This document shows positions 19,354 through 29,689 of a stretch of 64,000 bases of DNA, piece after piece. Source of the stretch: P52-10 sp041397365 (GTDB taxonomy: Bacteria; Pseudomonadota; Alphaproteobacteria; Rhizobiales; Xanthobacteraceae); the NCBI GenBank assembly GCA_041397365.1, contig JAWKWT010000004.1, positions 1-64,000 on the forward strand, written 5' to 3'. The position numbers and the translations under genes were made by a program. The notes below the pieces were generated by a model. It worked only from the letters and a program-made list of their open reading frames with translations. It was not told where the DNA came from and did no database searches. Positions within the stretch are counted from its first letter, which is position 1. Each line of letters starts with the position of its first letter.

Positions 19354-21609
19354 TCACTCGATGACGTGACCGAAGCGGTTCGATTTCGGGAATCCCTTCG
19401 GCGGCAAGCGGCCGGCATCGGCGCGGTTGCCGCGCCAATCGGCGAGTTCCTTCATCGTCGCGCTGAATTCGCGGCCGGCGGAATCGCGCCATGTCAGCCC
19501 GGCCTTTGCCGCAAACGTTACGACATCCGACAGCCCGCCATCCTTGTATTTCTGCAAGCGGACGCCGCGACCGCGCGCCATCTCCGGAATCTGATCGAGG
19601 GCGAACACCAGCATCTTGCGGTTCTCGCCGATCACGGCGACCGTATCGCCATTCACCACGGTCACGGCGCGTGCCTCGTTCGGTGGTGCGACGTTCAGCA
19701 CCTGCTTGCCCTTGCGCGTGTTGCCGACGCAATCGTCTTCCTTGACGACGAAGCCCTGCCCGTCCTGACTCGCCACCAGGAATTTGCGGCCGCCCTTGTT
19801 CAGGAACAGCGTGACGATATCGGCGTCCTGTTCGAGATCGATGAACAGGCGGATCGGTTCGCCATGCCCACGGCCGCCCGGCAGTTTTGAGGCGTCGAGC
19901 GTGTAGAACTTTCCGTTGGTGGCGAACAGCAGAAGCTTGGACGTGGTTTCCGCGAAAAACGCAAAGCCGAGCTTGTCGTCGGTCTTGAAGGCGAGCCCGG
20001 AGAGATCGGCGACGTGTCCCTTCAGCGTCCGCACCCATCCCTTCGACGACACCACCACGGTGATCGGCTCGCGCTCGACCAGCGCCTCCTCGATCGCGGC
20101 AAGATCGTGCTCCGGCGCGTCGGCGAATTGCGTGCGGCGCTTGCCGAGCGGCGTCTTCGGGCCGAACGTCTCGCGCACTTTGCGGATTTCGTCCGAGACG
20201 CGCTTCCATTGCTCCTCCTCGGAGGCGAGCACCGCCTTGATGCCCTTCAGCTCGTTGCGGAGCGTCTTGTCCTCGTTGCGGATCTCCATCTCTTCCAGCT
20301 TGCGCAGCGAGCGCAGGCGCATGTTCAGAATCGCGTCGGCCTGAACCTCGGTGAGCTTGAAGGTCTTGATAAGGACAGGCTTCGGCTCGTCCTCCGTGCG
20401 GATGATCCTGATGACCTCATCGAGATTCAGATAGGCGACCAGATAGCCGCCCAGAATTTCGAGACGGTTCTCGATCTGCTGCTGGCGATAGCGCGAGCGG
20501 CGGATCAGCACGTCGCGGCGGTGATCCACCCACTCGCGCAGAACCTCGGCGAGGCCCATCACCTTCGGCACGCGGCCCTTGCTCAGCACGTTCATGTTGA
20601 GCGAAATGCGGCTTTCAAGCTCGGTCAGCTTGAACAGCGACTCCATCATCAGCGCCGGATCGACATTCTTCGATTTCGGCTCGATGACGATGCGCACGTC
20701 CTCCGCCGATTCGTCGCGAATGTCGCCGACGAGATGCAGCTTCTTCTCGTTCAGCAGTTCGGCGATGCGCTCGATCAGCCGCGACTTCTGCACCAGCCAT
20801 GGGATTTCGGTGACGACCACGACCCAGGTGCCGCGTGCGCCCTCTTCCTGCGCCCATTTTGCGCGCACGCGGAACGCGCCGCGCCCTGTGGCGTAGGCTT
20901 CGGCGATCTGCTCATGCGGATCGACGACGATGCCGCCGGTCGGAAAATCCGGGCCCTTGACGTATTTCAGCAGATTGCGGGACGTCGCCTGCGGCTTGCC
21001 GATCAGATGCAGCGCGGCGTCGCACAGTTCAGCGGCGTTATGCGGCGGGATCGCCGTTGCCATGCCGACCGCGATGCCTTGCGCGCCGTTCGCGAGCAGA
21101 TCCGGAAACGCGCCGGGCAGCACTCCCGGCTCTTTCGTCGTGCCGTCGTAATTTGCACGAAAATCGACAGCGTCCTCGTCGATGCCTTCCAGCAGCAGGC
21201 GGGCGACTTCGGTCAGCCGCGCCTCGGTGTAACGATAGGCGGCCGGATTGTCGCCATCGATATTGCCGAAATTGCCCTGGCCGTCGATCAGCGGATAGCG
21301 CGAGGCAAAATCCTGCGAGAGCCGCACCAGCGCGTCATAGATCGACTGGTCGCCATGCGGGTGGAAGCTGCCCATCACGTCGCCGACGATCTTCGCCGAT
21401 TTCTTGAACGGCGTTCCGGGATCGAGCCGCAGCAGCCGCATCCCGTAAAGAATGCGCCGATGAACCGGCTTCAGGCCGTCGCGCGCATCGGGCAGCGCGC
21501 GATGCATGATGGTCGATAATGCATAGGCGAGATAGCGCTCCTCCAGCGCATCGCGCAGCGGGATTTCGTGGACCTCAGGCGGTTCGGCGGGAATCAATGT
21601 CTTGCCCAT
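19354..21609 (-). CDS. parC: DNA topoisomerase IV subunit A
   Basis: ParC is the DNA breakage-reunion subunit of topoisomerase IV, which decatenates daughter chromosomes. From MGKTLIPAEPPEVHEIPLRD it has 751 residues. The QRDR-type segment VGDVMGSFHPHGDQSIYDAL and the catalytic tyrosine in NPAAYRYTEARLT (near residue 127) are present, then TTKEPGVLPGAFPDLLANGA, a coiled coil around residues 410-470 and the C-terminal beta-pinwheel. Length and GKRRTQFADAPEHDL separate it from GyrA, whose GyrA-box is absent. It is a single gene with no partner parE nearby. Confidence 0.93.
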   Translation of the reverse strand: MGKTLIPAEPPEVHEIPLRDALEERYLAYALSTIMHRALPDARDGLKPVHRRILYGMRLLRLDPGTPFKKSAKIVGDVMGSFHPHGDQSIYDALVRLSQDFASRYPLIDGQGNFGNIDGDNPAAYRYTEARLTEVARLLLEGIDEDAVDFRANYDGTTKEPGVLPGAFPDLLANGAQGIAVGMATAIPPHNAAELCDAALHLIGKPQATSRNLLKYVKGPDFPTGGIVVDPHEQIAEAYATGRGAFRVRAKWAQEEGARGTWVVVVTEIPWLVQKSRLIERIAELLNEKKLHLVGDIRDESAEDVRIVIEPKSKNVDPALMMESLFKLTELESRISLNMNVLSKGRVPKVMGLAEVLREWVDHRRDVLIRRSRYRQQQIENRLEILGGYLVAYLNLDEVIRIIRTEDEPKPVLIKTFKLTEVQADAILNMRLRSLRKLEEMEIRNEDKTLRNELKGIKAVLASEEEQWKRVSDEIRKVRETFGPKTPLGKRRTQFADAPEHDLAAIEEALVEREPITVVVSSKGWVRTLKGHVADLSGLAFKTDDKLGFAFFAETTSKLLLFATNGKFYTLDASKLPGGRGHGEPIRLFIDLEQDADIVTLFLNKGGRKFLVASQDGQGFVVKEDDCVGNTRKGKQVLNVAPPNEARAVTVVNGDTVAVIGENRKMLVFALDQIPEMARGRGVRLQKYKDGGLSDVVTFAAKAGLTWRDSAGREFSATMKELADWRGNRADAGRLPPKGFPKSNRFGHVIE

Positions 21610-21756
21610 GGCGCCGGATTTAGCCCTGCCGCGGGCGATGAACAAGGAATGAATGAGTCGGCCATCACTTGTGCGCAATCTTTCCGATACTGGATGATGA
21701 CCGGCAACCGGCCGGATGTCCCATCAATCCATCAGACAAGAGAGGAACTCCCAAAC

Positions 21757-22065
21757 ATGCGTCGTTTGATTTTGGCCGCAGCCCTGACCATTGCCGGCGC
21801 GCTCGCAAGCGGCGGCGCGCAGGCCCTCCCCGGCAGCCCCGCGCCTGTCGCCGCAACGCAGAGCGGACTCGTTGAAAATGTCGCCATGGTCTGCCGTCCG
21901 GTCTGGAACGGATACCGCTGGGCCGAGCGGTGCCACCAGACGCGGCCGCGCTACTACGCGCCGCCCCGCTATTATGCGCCGCCCCGGCACTATCATCGCC
22001 GCCACGTCCACCGGCCGCCGCACCACCATCACCGGCCGCATCGGCATCACCATCACCGGCGCTGA
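21757..22065 (+). CDS. exported His/Arg/Pro-rich small protein
   Basis: 102 residues. The signal peptide is RLILAAALTIAGALASGGAQA. A short middle region contains MVCRPVWNGYRWAERCHQ with two cysteines. The C-terminal 40 residues are almost only His, Arg, Pro and Tyr, with YYAPPR repeated twice (encoded by an 18-bp direct repeat near 21949) and then HHHHRPHRHHHHRR. GAGAGG lies upstream of the ATG. The tail could bind metal or nucleic acid, which is inference. A perfect hairpin follows. Confidence 0.75.
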   Translation: MRRLILAAALTIAGALASGGAQALPGSPAPVAATQSGLVENVAMVCRPVWNGYRWAERCHQTRPRYYAPPRYYAPPRHYHRRHVHRPPHHHHRPHRHHHHRR

Positions 22066-22076
22066 GCGAAATCGAC

Positions 22077-22105
22077 ACAGCATGGCGGGCCACCCGCCAT
22101 GCTGT
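22077..22105. terminator. bidirectional hairpin between convergent genes
   Basis: A 13-bp perfect stem, ACAGCATGGCGGG with its complement, and a three-base loop. It lies between the stops of the His-rich protein gene and recO. There is no long T run, so its strength as an intrinsic terminator is uncertain. Confidence 0.65.
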
Positions 22106-22113
22106 TCCCGCAT

Positions 22114-22857
22114 TCAGACGGATGGCGCAATCTGCCGCGCGCGGGCGATCGCCGCCAAAAAGCCCTCGCGCGCATCCGAATGCTGCTGGCCGCGCGGCTC
22201 CAGCACATTGCGCATCAGGAAAAAGCCGGTCAGCGCGAAGGCGGCGGAAAGCTCAGTCCCCGACGGCAGGCCGCAGTCCTCGTCGAGCAGAAACGCCGGC
22301 AGAGCGAACAGCCGGTCCCGCCACGGCTCGCCGGCGACGCGCGACACCGCGCTGCCGGTTTTCGGCGACACGTAAATCAGTTCCTCGGTCGCGCCGGTCG
22401 CCGCGCAAGTCGACAGATCTAGCCCGAACCCCAGCTCCGACAGGATCGCCAGCTCGAACCGCGCGAGCTGCACAGCCGCGCGTGCCGGATGTTCGAAATC
22501 GGCGAGCGCCGCCTCGACCATCTCGAAGATCGATTCATGCGGATCGCGCTCCGGCAGCAGCCGCGCCAGCGCCGCAAGATGCGTCACGCCATAGACGGCA
22601 TAGGACGAAGCCATCAGGTTTGCCGCGCGCAATTGCAGGCCGTCCAGCGCGTAAGTGCCGAGATGCTCGTCGAGCCGCGCGCGCCACACCGCCCGCACGC
22701 TGTTTCCCGGCTGAAGAAGCGGCCGCATCCGCGCGCTCGCGCCGCCGCGCACGAGGCCGAGATGACGCCCATGCGTGCGCGTCAGCAATTCGACGATGGC
22801 GCTGCCTTCGCCATGCCGTCGCACGCCCAACACGATGCCGTCGTCAGTCCATTCCAT
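22114..22857 (-). CDS. recO: DNA repair protein RecO
   Basis: RecO loads RecA with RecR and anneals SSB-coated DNA in the RecFOR pathway. The N-terminal OB fold begins MEWTDDGIVLGVRRHGEGSA and GRHLGLVRGGASARMRPLLQ; the helical C-terminal domain has FELAILSELGFGLDLSTCAA followed by the family's single conserved Cys pair remnant (CAATGATEELIYVSPKTG). 247 residues is normal. It is the last gene of the rsh-pdxJ-acpS-lepB-rnc-era-recO series, 40 bases behind era. Confidence 0.92.
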   Translation of the reverse strand: MEWTDDGIVLGVRRHGEGSAIVELLTRTHGRHLGLVRGGASARMRPLLQPGNSVRAVWRARLDEHLGTYALDGLQLRAANLMASSYAVYGVTHLAALARLLPERDPHESIFEMVEAALADFEHPARAAVQLARFELAILSELGFGLDLSTCAATGATEELIYVSPKTGSAVSRVAGEPWRDRLFALPAFLLDEDCGLPSGTELSAAFALTGFFLMRNVLEPRGQQHSDAREGFLAAIARARQIAPSV

Positions 22858-22897
22858 GAGCAGCTAACATGACCAGCGCACTCGATCGCCGGCAACG

Positions 22898-23808
22898 TCA
22901 CTCCTTCGGGAATTCCAGTCCCATCTCGCGATAGCGCTCCGGATCGTCACCCCAGTTCTCCCGCACCTTGACAAACAGGAACAGATGCACCGGATGGCCG
23001 ACGATCTCGGTCAATTCCTTTCGGGCGTCCGCGCCGATCGCCTTGATCGTCGCGCCGCCCTTGCCGAGCACGATCTTTCGCTGACTTTCCCGCTCGACGA
23101 AAATCGTCTGCTCGATGCGCACCGAGCCGTCGGGACGCTCGGTGTAGGTCTCGGTTTCCACCGTCGACTGATACGGCAATTCCTGATGCAGCTTGCGGTA
23201 GATCTTTTCGCGGGTGATCTCGGCCGCCAGATGCCGCATCGGCGCATCCGACATCTGGTCCGCCGGATACAGGAACGGCCCCGGAGGCACGGCCTTCGCC
23301 AATGCGGTTCGCAGATCGGCGACGCCGTCGCCGGAAATCGCCGCGACCATGAAGGTCTGCTCGAAGGCGAGCTTCTCGTTCACGCTGGAGCCCAGAGCCA
23401 GCGCTCGCGACGCACCGTATCGACCTTGTTGATGACGAGATATTTCGGATGTTTCAGCGAGGCCATGCGCGAGAAAATCCGACTCCGCTTCCTGATCGAT
23501 GCCCCTGGACGCATCGAGCAGCAGGCAAGAGGTCCGCGTCGCGCACCCAGGCGCTCGTCACCATCGCGCGATCGAGCCTGCGCTTCGGCGAAAGATGCCG
23601 GAGCGTATCGACGAGGATGATCTGCGAAGACTCCTCGACGACGAGACCCGCGGATCGGCAACTTGCTCTGCACCTTCTTGGAGACGATCGTCACCTTCGC
23701 GCCGACCAGCGCATTCACCAGCGTCGACTTGCCGACATTCGGCGCGCCGATCAGCGCGACGAAGCCGCATCGCGTCTGGGCTGAATCCATCGCAGCGTCG
23801 TCACTCAT
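22898..23808 (-). pseudogene. era: GTPase Era, reading frame broken by several indels
   Basis: Era binds 16S rRNA and assists 30S assembly. The start MSDDAAMDSAQTRCGFVALI overlaps the end of rnc. The P-loop GAPNVGKSTLVNALVGAKVT is intact. The frame is then lost after VQSK, although LVVEESSQIILVDT and RRLDRAMVTSAW remain readable in other frames; ASLKHPKYLVINKVDTV (G4) and, from 23383, NEKLAFEQTFMVAAISGDG plus the KH domain (ERESQRKIVLGKGGATIKAI) are again in frame. Missing bases occur in short G/C repeats. Era is essential in most bacteria, so sequence error is the likely cause. Confidence 0.88.
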
Positions 23809-24650
23809 CGCGGCCTCCGACCACACCCTCGCGCGCCAGCAGCGCGGAGGCGGCCGCCTTCTCGGCGGCGCGCTTGGTGCTACCGACGCCTTCCGCGGGC
23901 GCGATGTCAGGCAACTCCACCGAAATCCGGAACTTCGGATCGTGATGCGGCCCGGTGCGCTCGATCTCCCGATAGGTCGGCGTCGGCAGACCTTGCCCTG
24001 CGCCCATTCCTGCAAAACCGTTTTCGGATCGCGCAGCGCCTTCAGCGGCTTGCGCATCCGCTCCGGCCACGCCCTCGCGATCATCTGCCGGGCCGCCGGA
24101 TAGCCCGCCGTCGCGATAGACCGCTCCGATCACCGCCTCGCAGATGTCGCCGAGCACGGACGTCCGCAGCCGGTCGGCCGCGCCGCGCCGACCGCACCGA
24201 GCTTGATAACCTCATGCAGCCCCCATCTCGCGCGACGTCCGCGCAAGGTTTCGCGGCGCACGAGGTCGGATTAAAGCGCTTGGACAATTCGCCCTCGTCG
24301 GCGTGCGGGAAAAGCCTGAAACAGCATGTCGGAGATTACCAGCCCCAACACATGGTCGCCGAGAAATTCGAGCCGCTGATAGCTGGCCGTGCGGTTGTTC
24401 GGGTCCTTCAGCGACGACACATGCGTCAGCGCGGTGGTCAACAGACGCGGATCGGCGAACGCGGACCGATGCGCTCCTCGATCGCCTTCACCAGAGTCGC
24501 GAGCTGGCCTTCTTTTTCTTCCGGGCGGATTTTCGGGCAGGCTTGGAGGCCGCCGCCTCCGCCGTCACGGCGTCGCGAGGCTCGCGCAAAGAACTCGTCC
24601 GCGCGGTTCTGTCTCGGCCGGGCGGTATCGTCAGGTCGATCATCCATCAT
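23801..24650 (-). pseudogene. rnc: ribonuclease III, reading frame broken by several indels
   Basis: RNase III cleaves double-stranded RNA such as the rRNA precursor. Pieces in three frames give LATLVKAIEERIGPR, YQRLEFLGDHVLGL (catalytic region), LSKRFN, SVLGDICEAVIGAVYRDGG (the second catalytic acidic segment) and the dsRNA-binding domain GLPTPTYREIERTGPHHDPK...STKRAAEKAAASALL. The order is correct and no segment seems absent. The ATG at 24650 is approximate because the N-terminal region also shifts frame. It overlaps era by eight bases. Confidence 0.87.
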
Positions 24651-25394
24651 CGAACGGTAATTGAAAAGCCTGTTCCAACGCGGCGAACGGCCAGCGCCAG
24701 ATCTGCCAGAGCTGCTGCCCTCGGCGATGGAGAAGAAGATCAGTTGCGCGCGACCGATCAGGTTTTGCGATGGAACATAGCCGACGGCGGAGAGCGCGCG
24801 GCTGTCGGTGGAGTTGTCAGCGGTTGTCGCCCATCATGAAGAAATGCCCGGCAGGCACGACATATTCGATGAATTGTTGTCGTAGAAACCGTTATCGACG
24901 CAATCAGCGTGTCATAGCTGACGCCGTTCGGCAGCGTTTCCTTCCAGCGCTTGACGGGCGTGCTGGTGTCCAGACGCACGGGTCCTGTAGCGCAAATCCG
25001 GCAGCCGCTCGCGCGCGACCGCCTTGCCGTTGATCTGCAACACGCCGTCGCGCATCTGCGCGGTCGCCCGGCAGGCCGATCACGCGCTTGATGTAATCCG
25101 GTCGAGTCGTCCTTCGGCAGTCGGAACACGACAATGTCGCCGCGCTGCGGATCGGGCCGAAGATGCGGCCCGAGAACAAAGGCGGCAGAATGGAATGGAG
25201 TAATGGCTGTAGCCGACAGAGAATTTCGAGACGAACAGATAGTCGCCGACCAGCAGTGTCGCCTTCTTGATCCGGACAGGATGTTGAGGCTGAAAAGGAA
25301 GGTGCGGATCACCAGCGCGATCAGCAGCATGAATGACCACTGCGGACGGTTTCGCCAGAATCCGCCTTCGGTTTGGTGCCGGACGTCCGCTCAT
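24640..25394 (-). pseudogene. lepB: signal peptidase I, reading frame broken by several indels
   Basis: LepB removes signal peptides from exported proteins. Fragments in order are MSGRPAP, LLIALVIRTFLF (membrane anchor), the Ser-box region that should read NIPSGSM but is garbled, ATLLVGDYLFVSKFSVGYSH, GDIVVFRLPKDDST with the Lys-box downstream (DYIKRVIGLPGDR in another frame), ETLPNGVSYDTL and FFMMGDNRDNSTDSRAL across a frame change. All family boxes can be traced, so the gene is complete apart from indels. The 3' end is uncertain by some tens of bases. Confidence 0.86.
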
Positions 25395-25581
25395 CTCTGT
25401 TCCATTGCAGGCCGAAAGCAGCCTAGACGCGGCCCCGCGTTTCTTGGCGCGAACCGGTCTCCACTTCGCTCGAAAACGCTATAGACGCTTGCGTGCGGCG
25501 GCGCAATGAACGCGCTCCGCGAAACATTCCAATTCCTTGAGGAATTCCAGCATTTGACTTGACGCGGCAAAGTGCGATCCC

Positions 25582-26021
25582 TCAGGCAGGGATCGGCTGT
25601 CGCGGATCAGAGTCAGTCTTGGCTTCGGGCACCGCCGAAATTATGACGGCCTGCGCAGCGGCGCTCGTCCGTGATCGACAGGTCGATCTGGGCGGTATGG
25701 CCCGGCGGGTGAGTTTCTTCAGCCGCTCCAGCGCGCCGCCGGTGAGCGCCATCGAGGGCTTTCCGCCCCTCAGATTGACGACGCCCATGTCGCGCCACCA
25801 CACGCCCTGACGGATGCCGGTGCCGAGCGCCTTGGAACAGGCTTCCTTGGCGGCGAAGCGTTTCGCATAGGTCGCGACATAGGAGCGGGCGCTGGCCGAA
25901 GCGGCGTTCGGCCTTCGCCCTTCGACCTCGGTGAAGATGCGGCCAGAAACCGCTCGCCGTGCCGCTCATCACCTTTCGATCGGCGGATGTCGATCAGGTC
26001 CGAGCCGATGCCGATAATCAT
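25582..26021 (-). pseudogene. acpS: holo-[acyl-carrier-protein] synthase, reading frame broken by indels
   Basis: AcpS attaches phosphopantetheine to ACP. The start MIIGIGSDLIDIRR is diagnostic. ERHGERFL and, in another frame, AKAERRF follow; the remaining C-terminal half, VWWRDMGVVNLRGGKPSMAL and GGALERLKKL, is readable in a third frame and ends at 25582. The ATG overlaps the pdxJ stop (ATGA). The gap of about 190 bases to lepB holds no other gene. Confidence 0.87.
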
Positions 26022-26780
26022 GCCGCCTGCCCGACCGAAAGGCGGCCGCGATCCATCGCGGCGCGCATCTGTTGAACCACCTCGCGAAGCCCGACGAAGA
26101 TCGCCTCGCCCATCATGAAATGCCCGATATAGTTCGGCGATCCCGGCCAGCGACGACACCTTTCGGCCGTCGCATAATCGAGGCCGTGACCGGCATGCAC
26201 CTCAGCCGGCCGGCGAAGGCCACGCCGGCGACGATCCTTGCCATTCCTCCTCGGCGCGGCTCCTCGCCGGCGGCGACCGCTTCACACCACGCGCCCGTAT
26301 GAATCTCGATGACCGGCGCCTTGATGCGGATCGCCGTCTCGATCTGTTTGAGTCAGCGCCGATGAAGAGCGACGCGAATGCCGGCGTCGCTGAAACAGGC
26401 GACGACCGGCGCCAGCATTGTGTGACCAGCAACGTCGAGACCGCCTTCCGTCGTCACCTCCTCCCGCCGCCGTTCAGGGACGAGACAGACCGCATGCGGG
26501 CGCGTCTTCAGCGCGATCGCGACCATTTCGTCGGTCACGGCCATCTCGAAATTCAGCGGTTTGGAGATTTCCGCCTTCAGCCGCGCCATGTCCTCGTCGC
26601 GGATATGGCAGCGATCCTCGCGCAGATGCGCGGTGATCCCCGTCGGCCCCCGCCTCGATCGCGAGCAGCGCAGCGGCGCGCACCGGGTCCGGCTTGTCGA
26701 TCCCGCGCGCGTTGCGCACCGTCACCAGCGTGATCGACATTCACTCCAAGTCGCAAAGGCGGCACTGTCGTCATCATCAT
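26018..26780 (-). pseudogene. pdxJ: pyridoxine 5'-phosphate synthase, reading frame broken by indels
   Basis: PdxJ condenses 1-deoxyxylulose phosphate with aminoacetone phosphate to make pyridoxine phosphate. Fragments: TTVPPLRLGVNVDH, VTVRNARGIDKPDPVRAA, AIEAGADG, MARLKAEISKPLNFEMAVTD with ALKTRPHAVCLVPERR, EEVTTEGGLDVAGH and NYIGHFMMGEAIFVGLREVV. The fragments are collinear over some 250 residues but lie in at least three frames. pdxJ sits between rsh and acpS as in other Rhizobiales. Confidence 0.88.
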
Positions 26781-26792
26781 ATCCGTGAGTGT

Positions 26793-28955
26793 TCAGCCGT
26801 TGACGCGCTCGACGCGCGCGACCACGGCCTTGGCCCGCAACTGCGCGATGATGGCGTTGAGATGCTTGAGGTCGTAGACTTCAAGGTCGACGGTCAATTC
26901 CGTGAAATCCGGCGAGCGCCGGCTCATGTGAATATGGTCGATGTTGCCGTCATGCTCGGCGATGACGGTCGCGACCTGCGCGAGGCTTCCCGGCTCGTTC
27001 ACCTGCTGCACGAACAACTGCGCCGGAAAACGCTGCGGCGTCGATTCATCGACGTCCCACCGTACGTCCAGCCAGCGGGCGGGCATGTCCTCGAAATCCT
27101 TCAGGGCCGGCGACTGGATCGGATAGATCGTGATCCCCTCGCCCGGCGTGACGATGCCGACGATGCGATCGCCCGGCACCGCGCCGCCATTCGGCGCAAA
27201 CCGCACCGGCAGATCCGAATTGATGCCGCGCACCGGAATCGCCTGCGGATTGGCTTTCGCAGCCGCCGGCGACACTTTCTGGCGGATGCCGCCGGGGCCG
27301 AACCGCGCGATGCGCTCTTCCTTATAGTCGGGATACATCGCACGCGCGACGTCGGACGCCTTCATCTCGCCGCGGCCGACGGCCGCCATCACATCCTCGA
27401 TCGAGGCGCGCGCGAGCCGCGGCAGCGCGCCCTTCAGCTTGTCGTCGCCATATTCGATCTTGGCGCGCTGGAACAGGCGCTCGACGATACGCCGGCCAAG
27501 TCCCGCATACTGGTCACGGATCGCGGCGCGGGTTGCTCTGCGGATCGCGGCCTTCGCCTTGCCGGTGACGGCCAGTTGCTCCCACGCGCTCGGCGGCGCG
27601 ATCTGCGCGGCCGACGTCATGATCTCCACCTCGTCGCCATTGGCGAGTTCGGACGCCAGCGGCGCGAACTTACCGTTGATCTTGCAGCCGACCGCGCTGG
27701 TGCCGACATCGGTGTGCACCGCATAGGCGAAATCGATCGCATTGGCGCGCCGCGGCAGCGCGATCAGCTTGCCCTTCGGCGTGAAGCAGAACACCTGATC
27801 GTGGAACAGTTCGAGCTTGGTGTGCTCAAGGAATTCTTCCGGATTGAGCCCTTCCGCCAGCACCTCGATGGTGTGGCGAAGCCAGGCATAGGCGTTCGAT
27901 TCCCGATTCAGCAATTCGGTCGGCGAGCCGATGCCGTCCTTGTAGAGAGCGTGCGCGGCGATGCCGAGTTCGGCGATCTCGTCCATCTCGCGGGTGCGGA
28001 TCTGCAATTCGACGCGCTGTTTTCCGGGACCGATCACCGTCGTGTGGATCGAGCGATAGTCGTTCTGCTTCGGCGTCGAAATATAGTCCTTGAACCGGCC
28101 CGGCACCACCGGCCATGTCGTGTGCACGATGCCGAGCGCGCGGTAGCATTGCTCGATGTCATCGACGATCAGGCGGAAGCCGAAGATATCGGAGAGCTGC
28201 TCGAAGCCGACCGACTTGCGCTCCATCTTGGTCCAGATCGAATAGGCTCGCTTCTGCCGTCCCCTCACCGTCGCGGTGATGCCGTGGCGGGAGAGGTTCT
28301 TCACAAGCTGGCTTTCGATCTCGCCGATCAGGTTGCGGTTACGGTCCGCGAGCGCGTTCAGCCGCTCGGTCACGACGCCATAGGCGTCGGGATCAAGCAC
28401 CGCGAAGCAGGTCTTCGAGTTCCTCGCGAACTCCTGCATGCCCATGCGCCCGGCAAGCGGCTAGATATCGAGGGTCTCTTCGGCGATGCGCCGGCGCGAC
28501 GCGGGCGGCACGAACTCCAGCGTCCGCATATTGTGCAGCCGGTCGGCAAGCTTCACCAGCAGCACCCGCACGTCGTCGGCGATCGCCAGCAGCAGCTTGC
28601 GCAGGTTTTCGGCCTGCTTGGCCTCGCGCGTCACAAGGTCGAGCCGTTTGAGCTTGGTCAGTCCCTCGACCAGCACGCCGATCTCGTGCCCGAACAACTG
28701 ATCGATCTCGGCGCGCGTCGCTTCCGTATCCTCGATCGTATCGTGCAGCAGCGCCGCGACGATGGTCGCATCGTCGAGCTTCAGCCCGGTGAGAATGGCG
28801 GCGACTTCCAGCGGATGGGTGAAATACGGATCGCCCGAGGCGCGGGTCTGCTCGCCATGCGCGCGCATCGCGTAGACATAGGCGCGATTGAGCAAGTCCT
28901 CGTCGGCCTGCGGATTGTAGCTGCGGACACGCTCGACGAGATCATATTGGCGCAT
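26793..28955 (-). CDS. rsh: bifunctional (p)ppGpp synthetase/hydrolase Rsh, interrupted by an in-frame TAG
   Basis: Rsh makes and degrades (p)ppGpp. Domains: HD hydrolase (RAHGEQTRASGDPYFTHPLE, AALLHDTIEDTEA), synthetase (IWTKMERKSVGFEQLSDIFG, RSIHTTVIGPGKQRVELQIR), TGS (PKGKLIALPRRANAIDFAYA) and a C-terminal ACT domain. A TAG at 28461-28463 follows AEETLDI where YAPLAGRM is expected; three bases are missing there, and one plus two more are missing within the next 60 bases, so the frame is recovered. The start is uncertain: the frame is open to 29162, and I chose MRQYDLVERVRSYNP. Confidence 0.9.
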
Positions 28956-29240
28956 CATGCGCGCGCGGGGTGGCCGGTGCGCGACGGGCACGGACGCTTC
29001 GGCGACCGGATCGGCCGCCGCCTGCATCTGGGGTATTCCGCGCCGTTGCGACGTCATTCTATCCCGCATTTTTACGCGATCTCGACTTTCCACAGCCTTT
29101 TGCCCGCGCGAGCCCGTCGGCCGGAGGCGATCCACTCCCCTTTCAGCCCCGGTCAGATGCAAAAAGCAGAATGTAAAACCAGATTCAGACTATCGCGCCA
29201 GTTCCGCCGGACCGCAAGCAATCTCGAAAAAATATCAATA

Positions 29241-29271
29241 AAAGCAAAGGCCCGGAGCTTGTCCGGGCCTT
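29241..29271 (-). terminator. Rho-independent terminator of rpoZ
   Basis: A ten-base-pair stem AAGGCCCGGA/TCCGGGCCTT with a five-base loop. On the minus strand it is followed by a T-rich tract. It lies 26 bases after the rpoZ stop. Confidence 0.85.
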
Positions 29272-29296
29272 GCATCGCATTCGGGTAAACGAAACC

Positions 29297-29689
29297 TTAT
29301 TCGTCTTCCTCGGGCTGTTCCTCCGGCGGAGCCAGGCCTTCGAGGCCCTTCAGAAGCTCCTCCTCGGTCATCCGCTCGACGGCGACCTCGGTGTCGTCCG
29401 CGTCGACGCTGGCGCCGGCCGAACCGATCAGCGGCACCGTATCCGGCTCCGGCTCGTCGACCTCGACGAAGCGTTGCAGCGAGTGAACCAGCTCCTCGCG
29501 CAGATCCTCCGGCGAAATCGTCGTCTCGGCGATCTCCCGCAGAGACACCACCGGGTTCTTGTCGTTGTCGCGATCGATCGTCAGTTGCGCGCCGGACGAA
29601 ATCATTCGTGCACGGTGCGCAGCCAGCAGCACGAGGTCGAATCGGTTATCGACCTTATCGATGCAGTCTTCCACAGTGACTCGCGCCAT
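29297..29689 (-). CDS. rpoZ: RNA polymerase omega subunit
   Basis: Omega helps fold and hold the beta' subunit and binds ppGpp. MARVTVEDCIDKVDNRFDLV and LLAAHRARMISSGAQLTIDR are diagnostic. At 130 residues it has the acidic C-terminal extension usual in Rhizobiales, ending EEQPEEDE. GGAG lies upstream of the ATG. It lies just upstream of rsh, but the terminator between them suggests separate transcription. Confidence 0.96.
   Translation of the reverse strand: MARVTVEDCIDKVDNRFDLVLLAAHRARMISSGAQLTIDRDNDKNPVVSLREIAETTISPEDLREELVHSLQRFVEVDEPEPDTVPLIGSAGASVDADDTEVAVERMTEEELLKGLEGLAPPEEQPEEDE

Noticed and set aside
28461..28463. TAG in rsh as a recoded (pyrrolysine-like) codon
   Set aside because: Adjacent bases are missing and the following residues are garbled, so an indel error explains it without recoding.
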